Below are positions 7,503 to 16,528 of a DNA stretch of 64,000 bases, one piece after another. The stretch comes from Mangrovibacterium diazotrophicum. GTDB taxonomy: Bacteria; Bacteroidota; Bacteroidia; Bacteroidales; Prolixibacteraceae. Positions within the stretch are counted from its first letter, which is position 1. Every line of letters starts with the position of its first letter. Where the stretch lies: assembly GCF_003610535.1 (NCBI RefSeq), contig NZ_RAPN01000001.1:248001-312000 (forward strand), given 5' to 3'. Below the pieces are notes generated by a model. That model did not search any database. It was not told where the DNA came from and saw only the letters and a program-made list of their open reading frames with translations. A program made the position numbers and the translations under genes.

Positions 7503-10322
7503 TTAACTCTTCGGCATTGTAAACCGAAAGGTTGAACCTTTACCTAAGGTGGAATCCAGCGTGATTTTTCCGCCCATTTGCTCCGCCAGTTTTTTCGAGA
7601 TAGCCAGACCCAGTCCGGCTCCTCCATAAGCCCTTGTCGACGAATCATCTTCCTGGCGGAAACGCTCAAAGATATTTTGCTGCTTGTCGGGGCTGATGCC
7701 GATACCGGTGTCCGAAACAAAAAAGGTGACCTGCGAAGCGTCTGAGTTCTCGATTCCAAACCGTATTTCACCCCGATCAGTGAACTTGACTGCGTTGCTC
7801 AGTAAGTTGCTTAAAATCTGTGTGAACCGTATTTTATCTGCGTAAATTTCTGCTGATTTGTTATCGCAGCTTTGAACAAGCTTGATAGCGTTTTTATTCT
7901 GCTTTTGCAATTGTTGCTGAGTGATCAGAAGCTGATCCTGTACAATCGGGCAGCAGTCGAAAAGTTCCTGGTTGATCTTCAACTGACCGGTCTCAATTTT
8001 TGAAATATCGAGAATGTCGTTGATCAGCTGGAGCAGGTTTTCGCTGCTTTGATTCAGGATTGAAGCAAACTCTTTTTTTTCCTCCTGGCTTAAATCTTCG
8101 TCGTCCACAAGTAAGTTCGAGAATCCCATAATTGTGTTCAGCGGAGTGCGTATTTCGTGGCTCATGTTGGCCAAGAAGGCTGATTTTAGGCGGTCACTTT
8201 CTTCTGCTTTTTCTTTTGCCGCCTGCAAATCTGAGATGATTTTTTTCTTTTCGGTGATGTCTTCCTTCACAGCAACCAAGTGGGTAATTTTACCTTTTTC
8301 ATCAACGATTGAAGAAATCAGCGCGCTTTCCCAAAATAAGTCGCCGTTCTTGCGCCTATTCAGAAATTCGCCTTGCCATTCTTCGCCTTTTAAAATTGTT
8401 TCCCAGAGTTTTTTATAGAACTCGTTCGAATGAACACCCGATTTCAGAAACGATGGATTTTCCCCAATAACTTCGTCTAAGGAGTATCCCGAAACCTCCG
8501 TAAATTTGGGATTCGCATAAATAATTTTACCCACGTCGTCGGTGATGATAATGCTAACCGGACTTTGGTCGGTGGCTTTACCGAACAGTTGCAAGCGCCT
8601 TTCTGCTTGTTTCCGATCGGTAAAATCCTGATAGATTACCAAATTGAGCATTTCACTATCCCAGAAGATTGTTTTCCGTTTGACGATCAGGTTTTTGATC
8701 TTGCCAGACTTGGTTATGATCTCCGTTTCGTAATCGGGCTCCTCCGGCAATCCTTTTTTACGGTTTGCTTTTCGTCTTTCATGTTCTTTGAAACTTTCCT
8801 CCGAATAGCGTTGGGATGATGGTGTCTTGTGAAACTCATCCAAATTGCGATAGCCGTACAGATTTAGAAAAGCGGCGTTTGTATACAGGGTTTTTCCGCT
8901 GTTGGAGACGATTCGCATACCCAAAGGTGAATCATCCATGGTACGGCGGAAGTTCTCGTGTGATTGGATAAGCTCGTTCTCAGCACGTTTCCGTTCATTG
9001 ATGTTAATGACAGTTCCTATGTAGCCGAATAGTTTTTTGTTGGGATCATACTCGGGAACAGCTACGCCCAAGACCCAGTTGATGGTACCGTCTGGCTTTA
9101 CAAAACGATATTCAGTTTCTGAAAGCACCTTGTTTTTAGAGGCAATCTCCCAGTTGTCCGCAATGGCTTTGCGATCTTCCGGGTGAACTGCCGACAACCA
9201 CCCGTCGCCCAACGCTTGTTCAAATGACAGTCCACTAATTTCCAACCATTTTGGGTTTACATAGGTGGTGTAACCGTCACCCCGGGTCCGAAATATACCA
9301 ACCGGGGATTTCTCGGTAAGCGTGTGAAAAAGTCGCTCGCTGTCAACCAGTTTTCGCTGAAGGCTCTGCTCGCGGCTTTGATCTTTAAAAACCAGCACAA
9401 CGCCTGTAACTTTGCCGTTGGTATCCTTAATCAACGAGCTATTATTGGTAATTGGAATTTTTCGCCCATTTTTGGTTTGCAATAGCTTGTTCTTCGAATG
9501 TTCGATGGCTTCGCCGCTTACCAAAACCTTTTGAATAGGGCAAATCAATGGATCGCCCGTCTCTGGATCCAATACTTTAAAGATTTCTTCGGCTGATGTG
9601 CCAACACATTCCGCCTCGGGCCATCCAGTCAACTCACAAGCTTTAGGGTTGATGAAGGTAACAAGGCCTTTATTATCGGTTGTAATCAAGCCGTCGCCAA
9701 TGCTGAGTAGAGTTGTCCGGTGGCGGTACTCGTTTTCCTCAAGTTCATCTTCAGCATTCACCCGTTGCGCTTCATTGCGGAAGATCATTCCCATGAACAT
9801 ACAGGCCGCAGGGAAGATCAGCAAAACCGGCAACCAAATATTTTCGATAACATGCCATGCAACTGCTTTGGGTAAAAGCAGCTGGCAGGCCAGCATGGAA
9901 ACATTCGTGGTCAAACCAAACAAGTAAAAGGTCAGTGCCCGTATATTCTCCGGTTTACCATTGTATGCCCAACGAAAAACAAATCCCCAGGCGACTGATA
10001 CGATGATCGAAGCCATGCCTGCCCAAAGACCATCGCCGCCAACATACCCCCGGTATGCAAGAGCCATAACCATGGAGATTAATCCGGCTATATGTCCGCC
10101 AAACAGGCCGGCCATCGACAACACAATGGACCTGCCGTCGTAGATAATTCCAGAGGAAACTTTCAGCGGGAAGTACATGCCAATAACGGTAATCGATCCA
10201 AAAAGCAGGCCCGACAAAACCTGATGTCTTAGCTTGCCGCTATTCTTATGGCGCGAAATAAAGCTGAATAGAACAGTTAAAGTGATCAGCAAGGTCGAGT
10301 TTAAAATAAGCTCGGTAATCAT
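7503..10322 (-). CDS. Membrane sensor histidine kinase (5TM-LYT, PAS repeats)
   Basis: 939 aa. Residues ~1-190 form a LytS/YhcK-type 5TM receptor domain, with the signature DGRSIVLSMAGLFGG and YRGYVGGDG between helices. Four PAS/PAC modules follow (~205-330, 330-455, 455-570, 580-690). Next come the HisKA dimerisation domain, with phospho-acceptor His722 in NMSHEIRTPLN, and the ATPase domain (N box NLLSNAVKFTD, DTGIGI, GGAGLGLAI). It lacks a receiver domain, and no response regulator gene lies nearby, so it is an orphan kinase. An AGGAGG ribosome-binding site lies 12 nt upstream of the ATG, stronger than is usual in Bacteroidota. The signal is unknown; PAS and 5TM domains can sense small ligands, redox state or murein fragments. 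Confidence 0.93.
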   Translation of the reverse strand: MITELILNSTLLITLTVLFSFISRHKNSGKLRHQVLSGLLFGSITVIGMYFPLKVSSGIIYDGRSIVLSMAGLFGGHIAGLISMVMALAYRGYVGGDGLWAGMASIIVSVAWGFVFRWAYNGKPENIRALTFYLFGLTTNVSMLACQLLLPKAVAWHVIENIWLPVLLIFPAACMFMGMIFRNEAQRVNAEDELEENEYRHRTTLLSIGDGLITTDNKGLVTFINPKACELTGWPEAECVGTSAEEIFKVLDPETGDPLICPIQKVLVSGEAIEHSKNKLLQTKNGRKIPITNNSSLIKDTNGKVTGVVLVFKDQSREQSLQRKLVDSERLFHTLTEKSPVGIFRTRGDGYTTYVNPKWLEISGLSFEQALGDGWLSAVHPEDRKAIADNWEIASKNKVLSETEYRFVKPDGTINWVLGVAVPEYDPNKKLFGYIGTVININERKRAENELIQSHENFRRTMDDSPLGMRIVSNSGKTLYTNAAFLNLYGYRNLDEFHKTPSSQRYSEESFKEHERRKANRKKGLPEEPDYETEIITKSGKIKNLIVKRKTIFWDSEMLNLVIYQDFTDRKQAERRLQLFGKATDQSPVSIIITDDVGKIIYANPKFTEVSGYSLDEVIGENPSFLKSGVHSNEFYKKLWETILKGEEWQGEFLNRRKNGDLFWESALISSIVDEKGKITHLVAVKEDITEKKKIISDLQAAKEKAEESDRLKSAFLANMSHEIRTPLNTIMGFSNLLVDDEDLSQEEKKEFASILNQSSENLLQLINDILDISKIETGQLKINQELFDCCPIVQDQLLITQQQLQKQNKNAIKLVQSCDNKSAEIYADKIRFTQILSNLLSNAVKFTDRGEIRFGIENSDASQVTFFVSDTGIGISPDKQQNIFERFRQEDDSSTRAYGGAGLGLAISKKLAEQMGGKITLDSTLGKGSTFRFTMPKS

Positions 10323-10531
10323 TTGATTCAGTATCCTCCTGTTTGTAAAAATAGATTAGAAAATAAACGATCGCAATCACTAAAGTTAAAGGAGACGCAA
10401 TTTAGCATTAAAAATTGACTGGGTAAAAAATGCTGTACATATACGCCATATTCTTCCAAATTCCGAATATAAAAAACAATGAAATTAGTCTGATGTTCTT
10501 ATTTTTAAGCCTTTCAAAAATACTACCTCAA

Positions 10532-11320
10532 ATGAGATTCTTAATTTTCCTTTTGCTGCTAAGCGTAACCTGCGTGCAGGTCGATGCCCGGATCGTGAGA
10601 AAACGGATTCCTGACAAACTTGTTGTGTTGACTTTCGATGATGCAACTGCCAGCCAGTACTCGATTGTTGCCCCGCTGTTGAAAAAGTACGGATTCAATG
10701 CGACGTTTTTTATTTGCGAGTTCCCTCCAAATTTTGGTGATTCCACAAAATACATGAACTGGAGACAAATAAAGGAATTGAACGATATGGGCTTTGAGAT
10801 TGCCAATCACACGCGCCATCACGAGCACCTTGACAAATTGCATGGGGAAAAAGCATTAGAGGTGCTTCATTACATCGACAACAAATGTGATTCGATGGGA
10901 GTTCTAAAGCCGGAAGATTTTGCCTATCCGGGTTATGGTTTGAATCAATCGGCTTTTGCGATACTCGAGGAAGAAGGCTATAACTTTGCGCGTGCTGGAG
11001 GAAGTCGTCCGTACAATCCGCTGACGGATCATCCGCTCTTGCTGCCGAGTTGGGCAACAAATTCCGAAAATAAGGCTGATATTATGGACGCTTTTGCACT
11101 GGCAAAAGATGGTCAGATTGTCGTGTTGACCATTCACGGAGTTCCGGATGCAGAGCACCCTTGGGTGACAACGCCGCCGGAGTTGTTCGAGGGATATTTG
11201 AAATACCTTTCAGAAAATGATTTTGAAGTGATTGCTATGAGAGACCTTAAAAAGTATATCAATGTTGAAAAGGCGATGAAGACGATCAGTCCCGACTTCT
11301 CCAGACCTTTGAAAAATTAA
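10532..11320 (+). CDS. Secreted polysaccharide deacetylase (NodB fold)
   Basis: 262 aa from the ATG at 10532, which gives a clean signal peptide (MRFLIFLLLLSVTCVQVDA). A longer in-frame start at 10430 adds 34 residues with no family similarity. NodB-type metal-dependent deacetylase: motif 1 is TFDDA near residue 39, motif 2 is NHTRHHEH near residue 95, and a late HGVPD supplies the catalytic His region. These enzymes remove N- or O-acetyl groups from peptidoglycan, chitin or acetylated xylan, here outside the cytoplasmic membrane. It stands alone between the divergent kinase gene and the thiamine operon, so the context gives no substrate. Confidence 0.87.
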   Translation: MRFLIFLLLLSVTCVQVDARIVRKRIPDKLVVLTFDDATASQYSIVAPLLKKYGFNATFFICEFPPNFGDSTKYMNWRQIKELNDMGFEIANHTRHHEHLDKLHGEKALEVLHYIDNKCDSMGVLKPEDFAYPGYGLNQSAFAILEEEGYNFARAGGSRPYNPLTDHPLLLPSWATNSENKADIMDAFALAKDGQIVVLTIHGVPDAEHPWVTTPPELFEGYLKYLSENDFEVIAMRDLKKYINVEKAMKTISPDFSRPLKN

Positions 11321-11339
11321 TAGAATTTTGGTCCTTCGT

Positions 11340-11369
11340 TTTGACCGTTTCCAATTATCGCTACCTTTG
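11340..11369 (+). promoter_or_regulatory. Bacteroidota-type promoter of the thi operon
   Basis: TTTG at 11340-11343, an 18-nt spacer, and TACCTTTG at 11362-11369 match the Bacteroidota -33/-7 consensus (TTTG, TAnnTTTG). The expected start of transcription, about 7 nt after the -7 box, falls at the first bases of the TPP riboswitch P1 stem, which supports the call. Confidence 0.72.
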
Positions 11370-11375
11370 CTACAT

Positions 11376-11458
11376 CTCGTTAGGGGTGTCCGGTTATTTG
11401 CCGGACTGAGATTATACCCTGGAACCTGAAATGTATCATAACAGCGTAGGGAAACGAG
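11376..11458 (+). ncRNA. TPP riboswitch (THI element)
   Basis: The conserved thi-box pieces are all present in order: P1 strand CTCGTT (11376-11381), GGGGTG (11383-11388), the P3 hairpin CCGG..CCGG, CTGAGA (11405-11410), ACCC, GAACCTGA, then CAGCGTAGGGA (11442-11452) and the closing P1 strand AACGAG (11453-11458), which pairs perfectly with CTCGTT. The element binds thiamine pyrophosphate. It lies upstream of thiM-thiE-tenA-thiD and is followed by an intrinsic terminator, so control is probably by premature termination when TPP is abundant. Confidence 0.95.
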
Positions 11459-11493
11459 GATTGTAACCGATCCGTTATTTGTCAAAATACAAG

Positions 11494-11523
11494 CCGTTTC
11501 ACTTCCTGTGGGACGGTTTTTTT
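11494..11523 (+). terminator. Intrinsic terminator of the TPP riboswitch platform
   Basis: A 9-bp stem (11494-11502 with 11508-11516, two G-U pairs), a TTCCT loop and seven T residues (11517-11523). It sits 36 nt after the aptamer and 52 nt before thiM, the expected place for the expression platform. I could not define a convincing antiterminator; AACCG at 11465-11469 could pair with CGGTT of the 3' arm. Confidence 0.8.
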
Positions 11524-11575
11524 ATGACCTTCCGCAGATGATCATTTCTACATTTTTTAACCGTAAAAAATTGAA

Positions 11576-12373
11576 ATGATGATTACCGTAAAAACGATTA
11601 GCACCGATTTGAAGTCGGTGCGCGAGAAATCTCCCTTAGTGCACAACATTACCAACTTTGTGGTGATGAATAACACGGCCAATGCGTTGCTGGCCGTTGG
11701 TGCTTCGCCGGTGATGGCCCATGCCGTGGAAGAAGTCACAGATATGGTGAATATTGCTTCCTCGCTTGTGATCAACATGGGAACGCTCAATCCCCAGTGG
11801 GTTGATGGAATGATTGCTGCCGGTAAAGCAGCCACTAAAAAAGGTATTCCTGTTGTCTTCGATCCCGTTGGTGTAGGCGCTACGCCATACCGGAATGAGG
11901 TTGCTGCACGAATTGTAAACGAGTGCAAACCGACTTTCATTCGGGGCAATGCATCTGAAATTATGGCTTTGGCCAAAGAAAACATTGTGACCAAAGGCGT
12001 GGATAGCTCCGCTTCGAGCAATTCGGCGATAGAGGGAGCCAAGCGTTTGGCAACAGAGACCGGAGCGATTGTCGTAATCAGTGGTCCAGAGGATTTTATA
12101 ACTGATGGAAAAGAAGTGCTGTCAACTAAAAACGGTTCGACCATGATGGCGAAAGTGACCGGGATGGGGTGTACCGCAACAGCTGTTTTAGGAGCTTTTG
12201 CCGGCGTTAATGCCAACCGTTTGGAGGCAGCAACGCATGCAATGGCTGTGATGAGTATTGCCGGTGAAATTGCAGCTGCAAAATCAGCAGGGCCGGGGAC
12301 CTTGCAACTTCACTTTCTGGATACGCTTTACAACCTGAGCGAAGCGGATATTGAAAAGACGTTTAAAGCTTAA
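11576..12373 (+). CDS. thiM: Hydroxyethylthiazole kinase
   Basis: 265 aa, ribokinase-like fold. It phosphorylates 4-methyl-5-(2-hydroxyethyl)thiazole (THZ) for thiamine salvage. Family marks: VHNITNFVVMNNTANALLAVGASPVM split over residues ~22-47, DPVGVGATPYRNE near residue 97, and GMGCTATAVLGAF near residue 195 with the catalytic Cys. It is the first gene after the TPP riboswitch, and thiE follows 2 nt later, so the genes are co-transcribed. Length is normal. The gene order and riboswitch place it in thiazole salvage. Confidence 0.97.
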   Translation: MMITVKTISTDLKSVREKSPLVHNITNFVVMNNTANALLAVGASPVMAHAVEEVTDMVNIASSLVINMGTLNPQWVDGMIAAGKAATKKGIPVVFDPVGVGATPYRNEVAARIVNECKPTFIRGNASEIMALAKENIVTKGVDSSASSNSAIEGAKRLATETGAIVVISGPEDFITDGKEVLSTKNGSTMMAKVTGMGCTATAVLGAFAGVNANRLEAATHAMAVMSIAGEIAAAKSAGPGTLQLHFLDTLYNLSEADIEKTFKA

Positions 12374-12375
12374 AA

Positions 12376-13011
12376 ATGAAGAACTTTGATCTGAGCCTGT
12401 ACCTGGTCACCGACCGTGCTTTGTCGCTAGGACGTCCGTTGGAATTTATTGTTGAAGAGGCGGTAAAAGGAGGCGTTACAATGGTGCAGTTGCGCGAAAA
12501 GGATTGCTCGTCGCTTGAGTTTTATAAGTTGGGGATGAAGCTGAAAAAAATCCTCAATCCGCTGAATATCCCTTTGATCATCAATGATCGCTTGGATATT
12601 GCCCTTGCAGTCGATGCTGATGGTTTGCACATTGGCCAAAGTGATTTGCCCTGGCAGGTAGCGCGCCAACTGCTCGGGTCTGACAAGATTCTGGGGCTTT
12701 CCGTGGAAACGCAGCAGCAGGCGGAAGACGCTAATCATTTAGATGTGGATTACATCGGTGTTTCGCCGGTATTTGCGACGCCAACCAAAACCGATACGTT
12801 TCAACCTTTCGGTTTGGATGGATTAAAGCGAGCTTGCCGTGTTTGCAAGCACCCGGCTGTAGCAATCGGTGGTATCAACCTCAATAATGCAGCTTCAATC
12901 ATTCAACATGGAGCGGAAGGAGTTGCCCTGGTTTCGGCGATCTCTTCTGCCGAAGATCCGGCAAACGCTGCACGCGAACTAAAATTAGAAATTCAAAAAA
13001 ATATTCGATAA
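12376..13011 (+). CDS. thiE: Thiamine-phosphate synthase
   Basis: 211 aa TIM barrel that joins HMP-PP and thiazole phosphate to give thiamine phosphate. Motifs: QLREKDCSSLEFY near residue 40, NDRLDIALAVDADGLHIGQ near residue 73 with metal and pyrophosphate ligands, GVSPVFATPTK near residue 127 and AIGGINLNNA near residue 160. The stop codon overlaps the tenA start by one base (TAATG), so translation is probably coupled. Second gene of the TPP-controlled operon. Confidence 0.97.
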   Translation: MKNFDLSLYLVTDRALSLGRPLEFIVEEAVKGGVTMVQLREKDCSSLEFYKLGMKLKKILNPLNIPLIINDRLDIALAVDADGLHIGQSDLPWQVARQLLGSDKILGLSVETQQQAEDANHLDVDYIGVSPVFATPTKTDTFQPFGLDGLKRACRVCKHPAVAIGGINLNNAASIIQHGAEGVALVSAISSAEDPANAARELKLEIQKNIR

Positions 13012-13658
13012 TGACATGGAGCGAAGAAGCGTGGGCCGAATGTAATTCGGTTTTCACAGAAATAACAAAACTGCCTTTTTTGCACGAGCTCATGGATGGT
13101 AGTTTGCCCAACGAAAAATTTTTATTCTACCTGCGACAGGATGCTTTTTACCTGGCTGAATACGGCAAAATTCTGGCTGCCATCGCGGCTCGCCTGGACC
13201 AAAAAGAATGGCGCGAAGCTTTTCTGGGCTTTTCGGGTGATACGGTAGCTGTTGAACAGGCCTTGCATCAGTTCTATCTGAAAGATCAGTTGGTTGATGC
13301 GGAGCCGACACCAACGAACCTCCTTTATACAGGGCACATGTGGCGTCAGCTGGCTGCTCACTCAACAGAAGAAGCACTGGCTTCGGTCTTGCCTTGCTTC
13401 TGGGTGTACAAAGAGGTTGGTGATTTTATTTTGGCAAACCAGGCAAAAGGGGAGAATCCTTATCAATCGTGGATTGATACCTATGGAGGCGACGAGTTTG
13501 CGAAGGCTGTAGCCAAAGCATTGTTTATCTGCGATAAATATGCCGAAAAATGTACTCCGGCACAACGCGAACGGATGACGGCTGCTTTCAAGTTGGCGTT
13601 CAAAATGGAATGGATGTTCTGGCAAAGTGCCTACGAGCAGGAACAATGGCGGGTGTGA
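13011..13658 (+). CDS. tenA: TenA family thiaminase II (aminopyrimidine salvage)
   Basis: 215 aa all-helical protein. TenA hydrolyses aminomethyl-HMP and other thiamine breakdown products to HMP. Family marks are FLFYLRQDAFYL near residue 37 and SVLPCFWVYKEVGD with the conserved Cys129, the nucleophile position of classical TenA_C enzymes. The start overlaps the thiE stop. The combination thiM-thiE-tenA-thiD describes a salvage operon rather than complete de novo synthesis; thiC and thiG are not in the window. Confidence 0.94.
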   Translation: MTWSEEAWAECNSVFTEITKLPFLHELMDGSLPNEKFLFYLRQDAFYLAEYGKILAAIAARLDQKEWREAFLGFSGDTVAVEQALHQFYLKDQLVDAEPTPTNLLYTGHMWRQLAAHSTEEALASVLPCFWVYKEVGDFILANQAKGENPYQSWIDTYGGDEFAKAVAKALFICDKYAEKCTPAQRERMTAAFKLAFKMEWMFWQSAYEQEQWRV

Positions 13659-13755
13659 GAAGAGTTGCGAGTGATGAGACATGAGTAGTGAGTAGTTTGA
13701 GGACCTTTTTCTCAATTATCTAATATCTAGCATCAAACAATCCAGTATCTAAAAT
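13659..13755. repeat. Degenerate low-complexity tract between tenA and thiD
   Basis: The first half is a G/A/T string with repeated AGTRATGAG-like units (GAGTGATGAGACATGAGTAG). The second half is made of TCTAATATC / TCTAGCATC / CAGTATCTA-like units. It is non-coding, does not look like a terminator, and resembles tracts in other gaps of this window. Confidence 0.5.
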
Positions 13756-14562
13756 ATGCACTATAAACGAGTTTTAAGTATTGCCGGAAGCGACCCCAGC
13801 GGGGGAGCAGGCATTCAGGCCGACCTGAAAACGATGTCGGCTTGCGGTTGTTTTGCAACAACGGCAATTACAGCAGTTGTTGATGAAAATACGGTTGGTG
13901 TGTACGGCGTTCACCCCATTCCGGTTGATTTTGTGAAAGGGCAGATTAGATCGGTGCTGGATGATATTGGTGCTGATGCAATCAAAATCGGAATGCTACA
14001 CTCGTCGGAATTGATTCGCGGAATAAAGGAAACGCTCGAGCCATACCAGATTCGCAATATTGTGCTTGACCCGGTGATGGTAGCAACCTCCGGCGACAAA
14101 CTTTTGCTGGATGAGGCAATCGCCACCCTTCAAAATGAATTGATCCCGATGACCCGGGTGATCACGCCCAATATTCCGGAAGCGGAGATTCTATCCGGTC
14201 AGAAAATCACTTGTCAGGCCGATTTGCCGAAGGTTGTTAAAAGCCTGACATGCGGAGGAAAAGTCTCCGTGTTGCTCAAAGCAGGTCATCTAACAGAAGA
14301 TGAGTTGACAGATATTTTTTACAATGCCGAAACAGACGAACTGTTGGAGTTGAAATCGAAACGGGTGAATACAAAAAATACCCACGGCACGGGCTGTACA
14401 TTTTCGTCGGCATTTGCTTCGTTTCTGGCCCACGGATTGGATTTGAATGCCGCCGTTCGGGCTGCAAAAGAATACATCAATAAAGCGATCATAGAAGGCA
14501 CCTCCTACGAAATCGGAAAAGGGCATGGGCCTGTGCATCACTTTCATCCGTTTTGGAGATAG
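13756..14562 (+). CDS. thiD: Hydroxymethylpyrimidine / HMP-phosphate kinase
   Basis: 268 aa ribokinase-fold enzyme that phosphorylates HMP and HMP-P to HMP-PP. It begins VLSIAGSDPSGGAGIQADLKT (residues ~6-26), the substrate loop of the family, with DPVMVATSGDKLL near residue 96 and the anion-hole/catalytic motif NTHGTGCTFSSAFAS near residue 210. It follows tenA after 97 nt of low-complexity sequence with no visible terminator, so it is probably the fourth gene of the TPP-regulated operon. Confidence 0.97.
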   Translation: MHYKRVLSIAGSDPSGGAGIQADLKTMSACGCFATTAITAVVDENTVGVYGVHPIPVDFVKGQIRSVLDDIGADAIKIGMLHSSELIRGIKETLEPYQIRNIVLDPVMVATSGDKLLLDEAIATLQNELIPMTRVITPNIPEAEILSGQKITCQADLPKVVKSLTCGGKVSVLLKAGHLTEDELTDIFYNAETDELLELKSKRVNTKNTHGTGCTFSSAFASFLAHGLDLNAAVRAAKEYINKAIIEGTSYEIGKGHGPVHHFHPFWR

Positions 14563-14600
14563 AAGTAATAAGTTACAAGTTTAAAGTTTAAAGTTGCGGG
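14563..14600. repeat. Degenerate AAGTTTAAAGTTTAAAG-type tract
   Basis: Directly after the thiD stop comes a string of AAGTTTA/AAGTTAC units with a period of about 7-8 nt. It is non-coding and of the same kind as the tract at 35077. Confidence 0.45.
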
Positions 14601-14670
14601 ATTTGACATTTGATTTCGTTCTTTTCAACTTTTAGCGGTTGCTTCTGTTGTGAATGAAAAAGTAGCGACG

Positions 14671-15282
14671 ATGAATTTGTTTCGTTCACTTCCTTCAAAA
14701 TCGGATAACCTCTTACCGTTCGACGGAACAGTTGAATATTATGGTTGTGTGCTTTCGCTGGAAGAGGCTAATCATTTTTACAAGAAACTGTTAACACATA
14801 TTGACTGGAAGAATGACGAGGCTGTTATGTTCGGTAAAAAGATTATTACCAAGCGGAAAGTTGCTTGGTACGGAGACAAACCTTTTCGTTACACCTATTC
14901 CAATACCAACAAATTCGCCTTGCCGTGGACGATGGAATTGGAGGCTTTGAAGAAAATCTGTGAGCAACAAAGCGGAGAAAGCTACAATTCTTGTTTGCTC
15001 AACTTATATCATGATGGATCGGAAGGTATGGCCTGGCATAGTGATGGAGAGAAAGATTTAAAGCCAAACGGAGCAATTGCCTCTCTGACGCTTGGTGCTG
15101 AGCGCAAATTTTCTTTCAAGCACAAGAAAAGCGGCGAAACACGATCGTTAATTTTAGAGCACGGGAGTTTGCTCGTAATGAAGGACGAAACCCAAACGCA
15201 TTGGCTCCATCGCCTGCCGCCTACAAAAATGGTGCATAGCCCACGAATTAATTTGACCTTCCGAAGTATTGTCGGCCAATAA
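14671..15282 (+). CDS. AlkB-like 2OG-Fe(II) oxygenase
   Basis: 203 aa from the ATG at 14671 (an in-frame GTG at 14650 would add seven residues). Double-stranded beta-helix dioxygenase of the AlkB/ALKBH2 type, which removes alkyl groups from N1-adenine and N3-cytosine in DNA or RNA. Fe(II) ligands are H123 and D125 in AWHSDGE, and a later His in the WLHRLPP segment. The 2-oxoglutarate arginine is in PRINLTFR near the C-terminus. The segment KRKVAWYGDKPFRYTYS matches the nucleotide-recognition lid of bacterial homologues. It is a single gene preceded by a low-complexity tract. Confidence 0.92.
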   Translation: MNLFRSLPSKSDNLLPFDGTVEYYGCVLSLEEANHFYKKLLTHIDWKNDEAVMFGKKIITKRKVAWYGDKPFRYTYSNTNKFALPWTMELEALKKICEQQSGESYNSCLLNLYHDGSEGMAWHSDGEKDLKPNGAIASLTLGAERKFSFKHKKSGETRSLILEHGSLLVMKDETQTHWLHRLPPTKMVHSPRINLTFRSIVGQ

Positions 15283-15557
15283 TTTTCAATTTTCATACAT
15301 AATGTTCCTCTAAGATGTTGTAAATTGTTCGAAGAGTTGCGGTTTCGCAAATCGAACAGCTTTCGAATTTCAGGTTTCCAGAATTCAAAGGAAAGTCCAG
15401 TAACCAAAAAACGAAAAGTGATTTAATATTCGATCAGATGTGAGGAGTATCCTTGCTCTGATGATTTTTGAAGTAAAAGAGTGACCCGATTGGTTTGGTT
15501 GTGCACGATGACTGTGGAATATTCAAGAAGCTTATTAGCCAGGATTTCTAATTAAGT

Positions 15558-16373
15558 ATGAATATGAAAAAAACAGTATTGATTTTAGGCGCGATTTTGA
15601 GTTTTATTCTCTTTAAACCAGCAGAAGCTCAGGAGTCCGGTGGTTCCGATGCTGCAGAGCTGGCCAAAAAGTTGTCGAATCCGATCGCGAGTTTGATAAG
15701 CGTGCCGTTTCAGAATAACACCGATTGGGGAATTGGACCCTATGGTGGATCGCGAAATACGCTTAATATTCAGCCTGTGGTTCCGCTTTCGTTAACCGAT
15801 GATATAAACCTGATCGTGCGATGGGTGCAGCCCGTGATTTCGCAGTATAACATTACCGGAATGGGGGAACATGAATCCGGTTTTGGTGACGCTGTTGTTA
15901 GCGCCTTTTTTAGCCCCAAAGCATCCAAAGGCGGCGTTACCTTGGGGGTTGGGCCGGTGTTTCTGGTTCCGACTGCCACAAACGACTTTTTAGGAACGAA
16001 GAAATTTGGCGTTGGTCCAACTGCTGTAGGGTTGATTCAAGCCAATGGGATGACAATCGGTGCCTTGTTGAATCAGGTCTGGAGCATTGCCGGCGACAGC
16101 GACCGTAGCAGCGTAAGCTCCATGTTTTTCCAACCCTTTTTCACCTACAACTGGAAATCAGGTGCTGGAATTGGCGCTAATTTCGAAATAACCCAAAACT
16201 GGAAGGGAAATACAACTACCGTTTGGATGAATCCGGTAATGACGGCGGTAACTAGTCTTGGAAAACAGAAAACACAGTTCCTGTTTGGGCCCCGCATCAA
16301 TCTGGCTGCCCCAAGTGGCGGTAAAGCCGATTTCGGTGTTCGGGCAGGCGTGGTCTTTCTTTTCCCTAAGTGA
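15558..16373 (+). CDS. Predicted outer-membrane beta-barrel protein of unknown function
   Basis: 271 aa with a signal peptide (cleavage after KPAEAQ). The mature part consists of alternating hydrophobic strands and ends in GVRAGVVFLFPK, consistent with an outer-membrane barrel. Related proteins are often labelled 'neuromedin U' or 'transporter' in databases, and none that I know of has an established role. It stands alone. The 275-nt gap before it (15283-15557) shows nothing I can name. A strong bidirectional terminator follows. Confidence 0.7.
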   Translation: MNMKKTVLILGAILSFILFKPAEAQESGGSDAAELAKKLSNPIASLISVPFQNNTDWGIGPYGGSRNTLNIQPVVPLSLTDDINLIVRWVQPVISQYNITGMGEHESGFGDAVVSAFFSPKASKGGVTLGVGPVFLVPTATNDFLGTKKFGVGPTAVGLIQANGMTIGALLNQVWSIAGDSDRSSVSSMFFQPFFTYNWKSGAGIGANFEITQNWKGNTTTVWMNPVMTAVTSLGKQKTQFLFGPRINLAAPSGGKADFGVRAGVVFLFPK

Positions 16374-16465
16374 TAGAAACTAGATTGTGTTGGCAAACTA
16401 AATTGATGCTAAGTCGCGCGAATTTGAATTGGAGGTTCTTTTTTACTCGATAGGAGATAACAAAT

Positions 16466-16506
16466 AGAAGGCTCCGATCTTGAATAGATCGGAGCCTTCT
16501 GTTTTT
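16466..16506. terminator. Bidirectional intrinsic terminator
   Basis: A perfect 15-bp stem (16466-16480 with 16486-16500), a TGAAT loop, then GTTTTT on the plus strand. It lies between the convergent outer-membrane protein and glutathione peroxidase genes and can serve both. Confidence 0.88.
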
Positions 16507-16528
16507 CCTAATATGTTACGGTCGTTTC

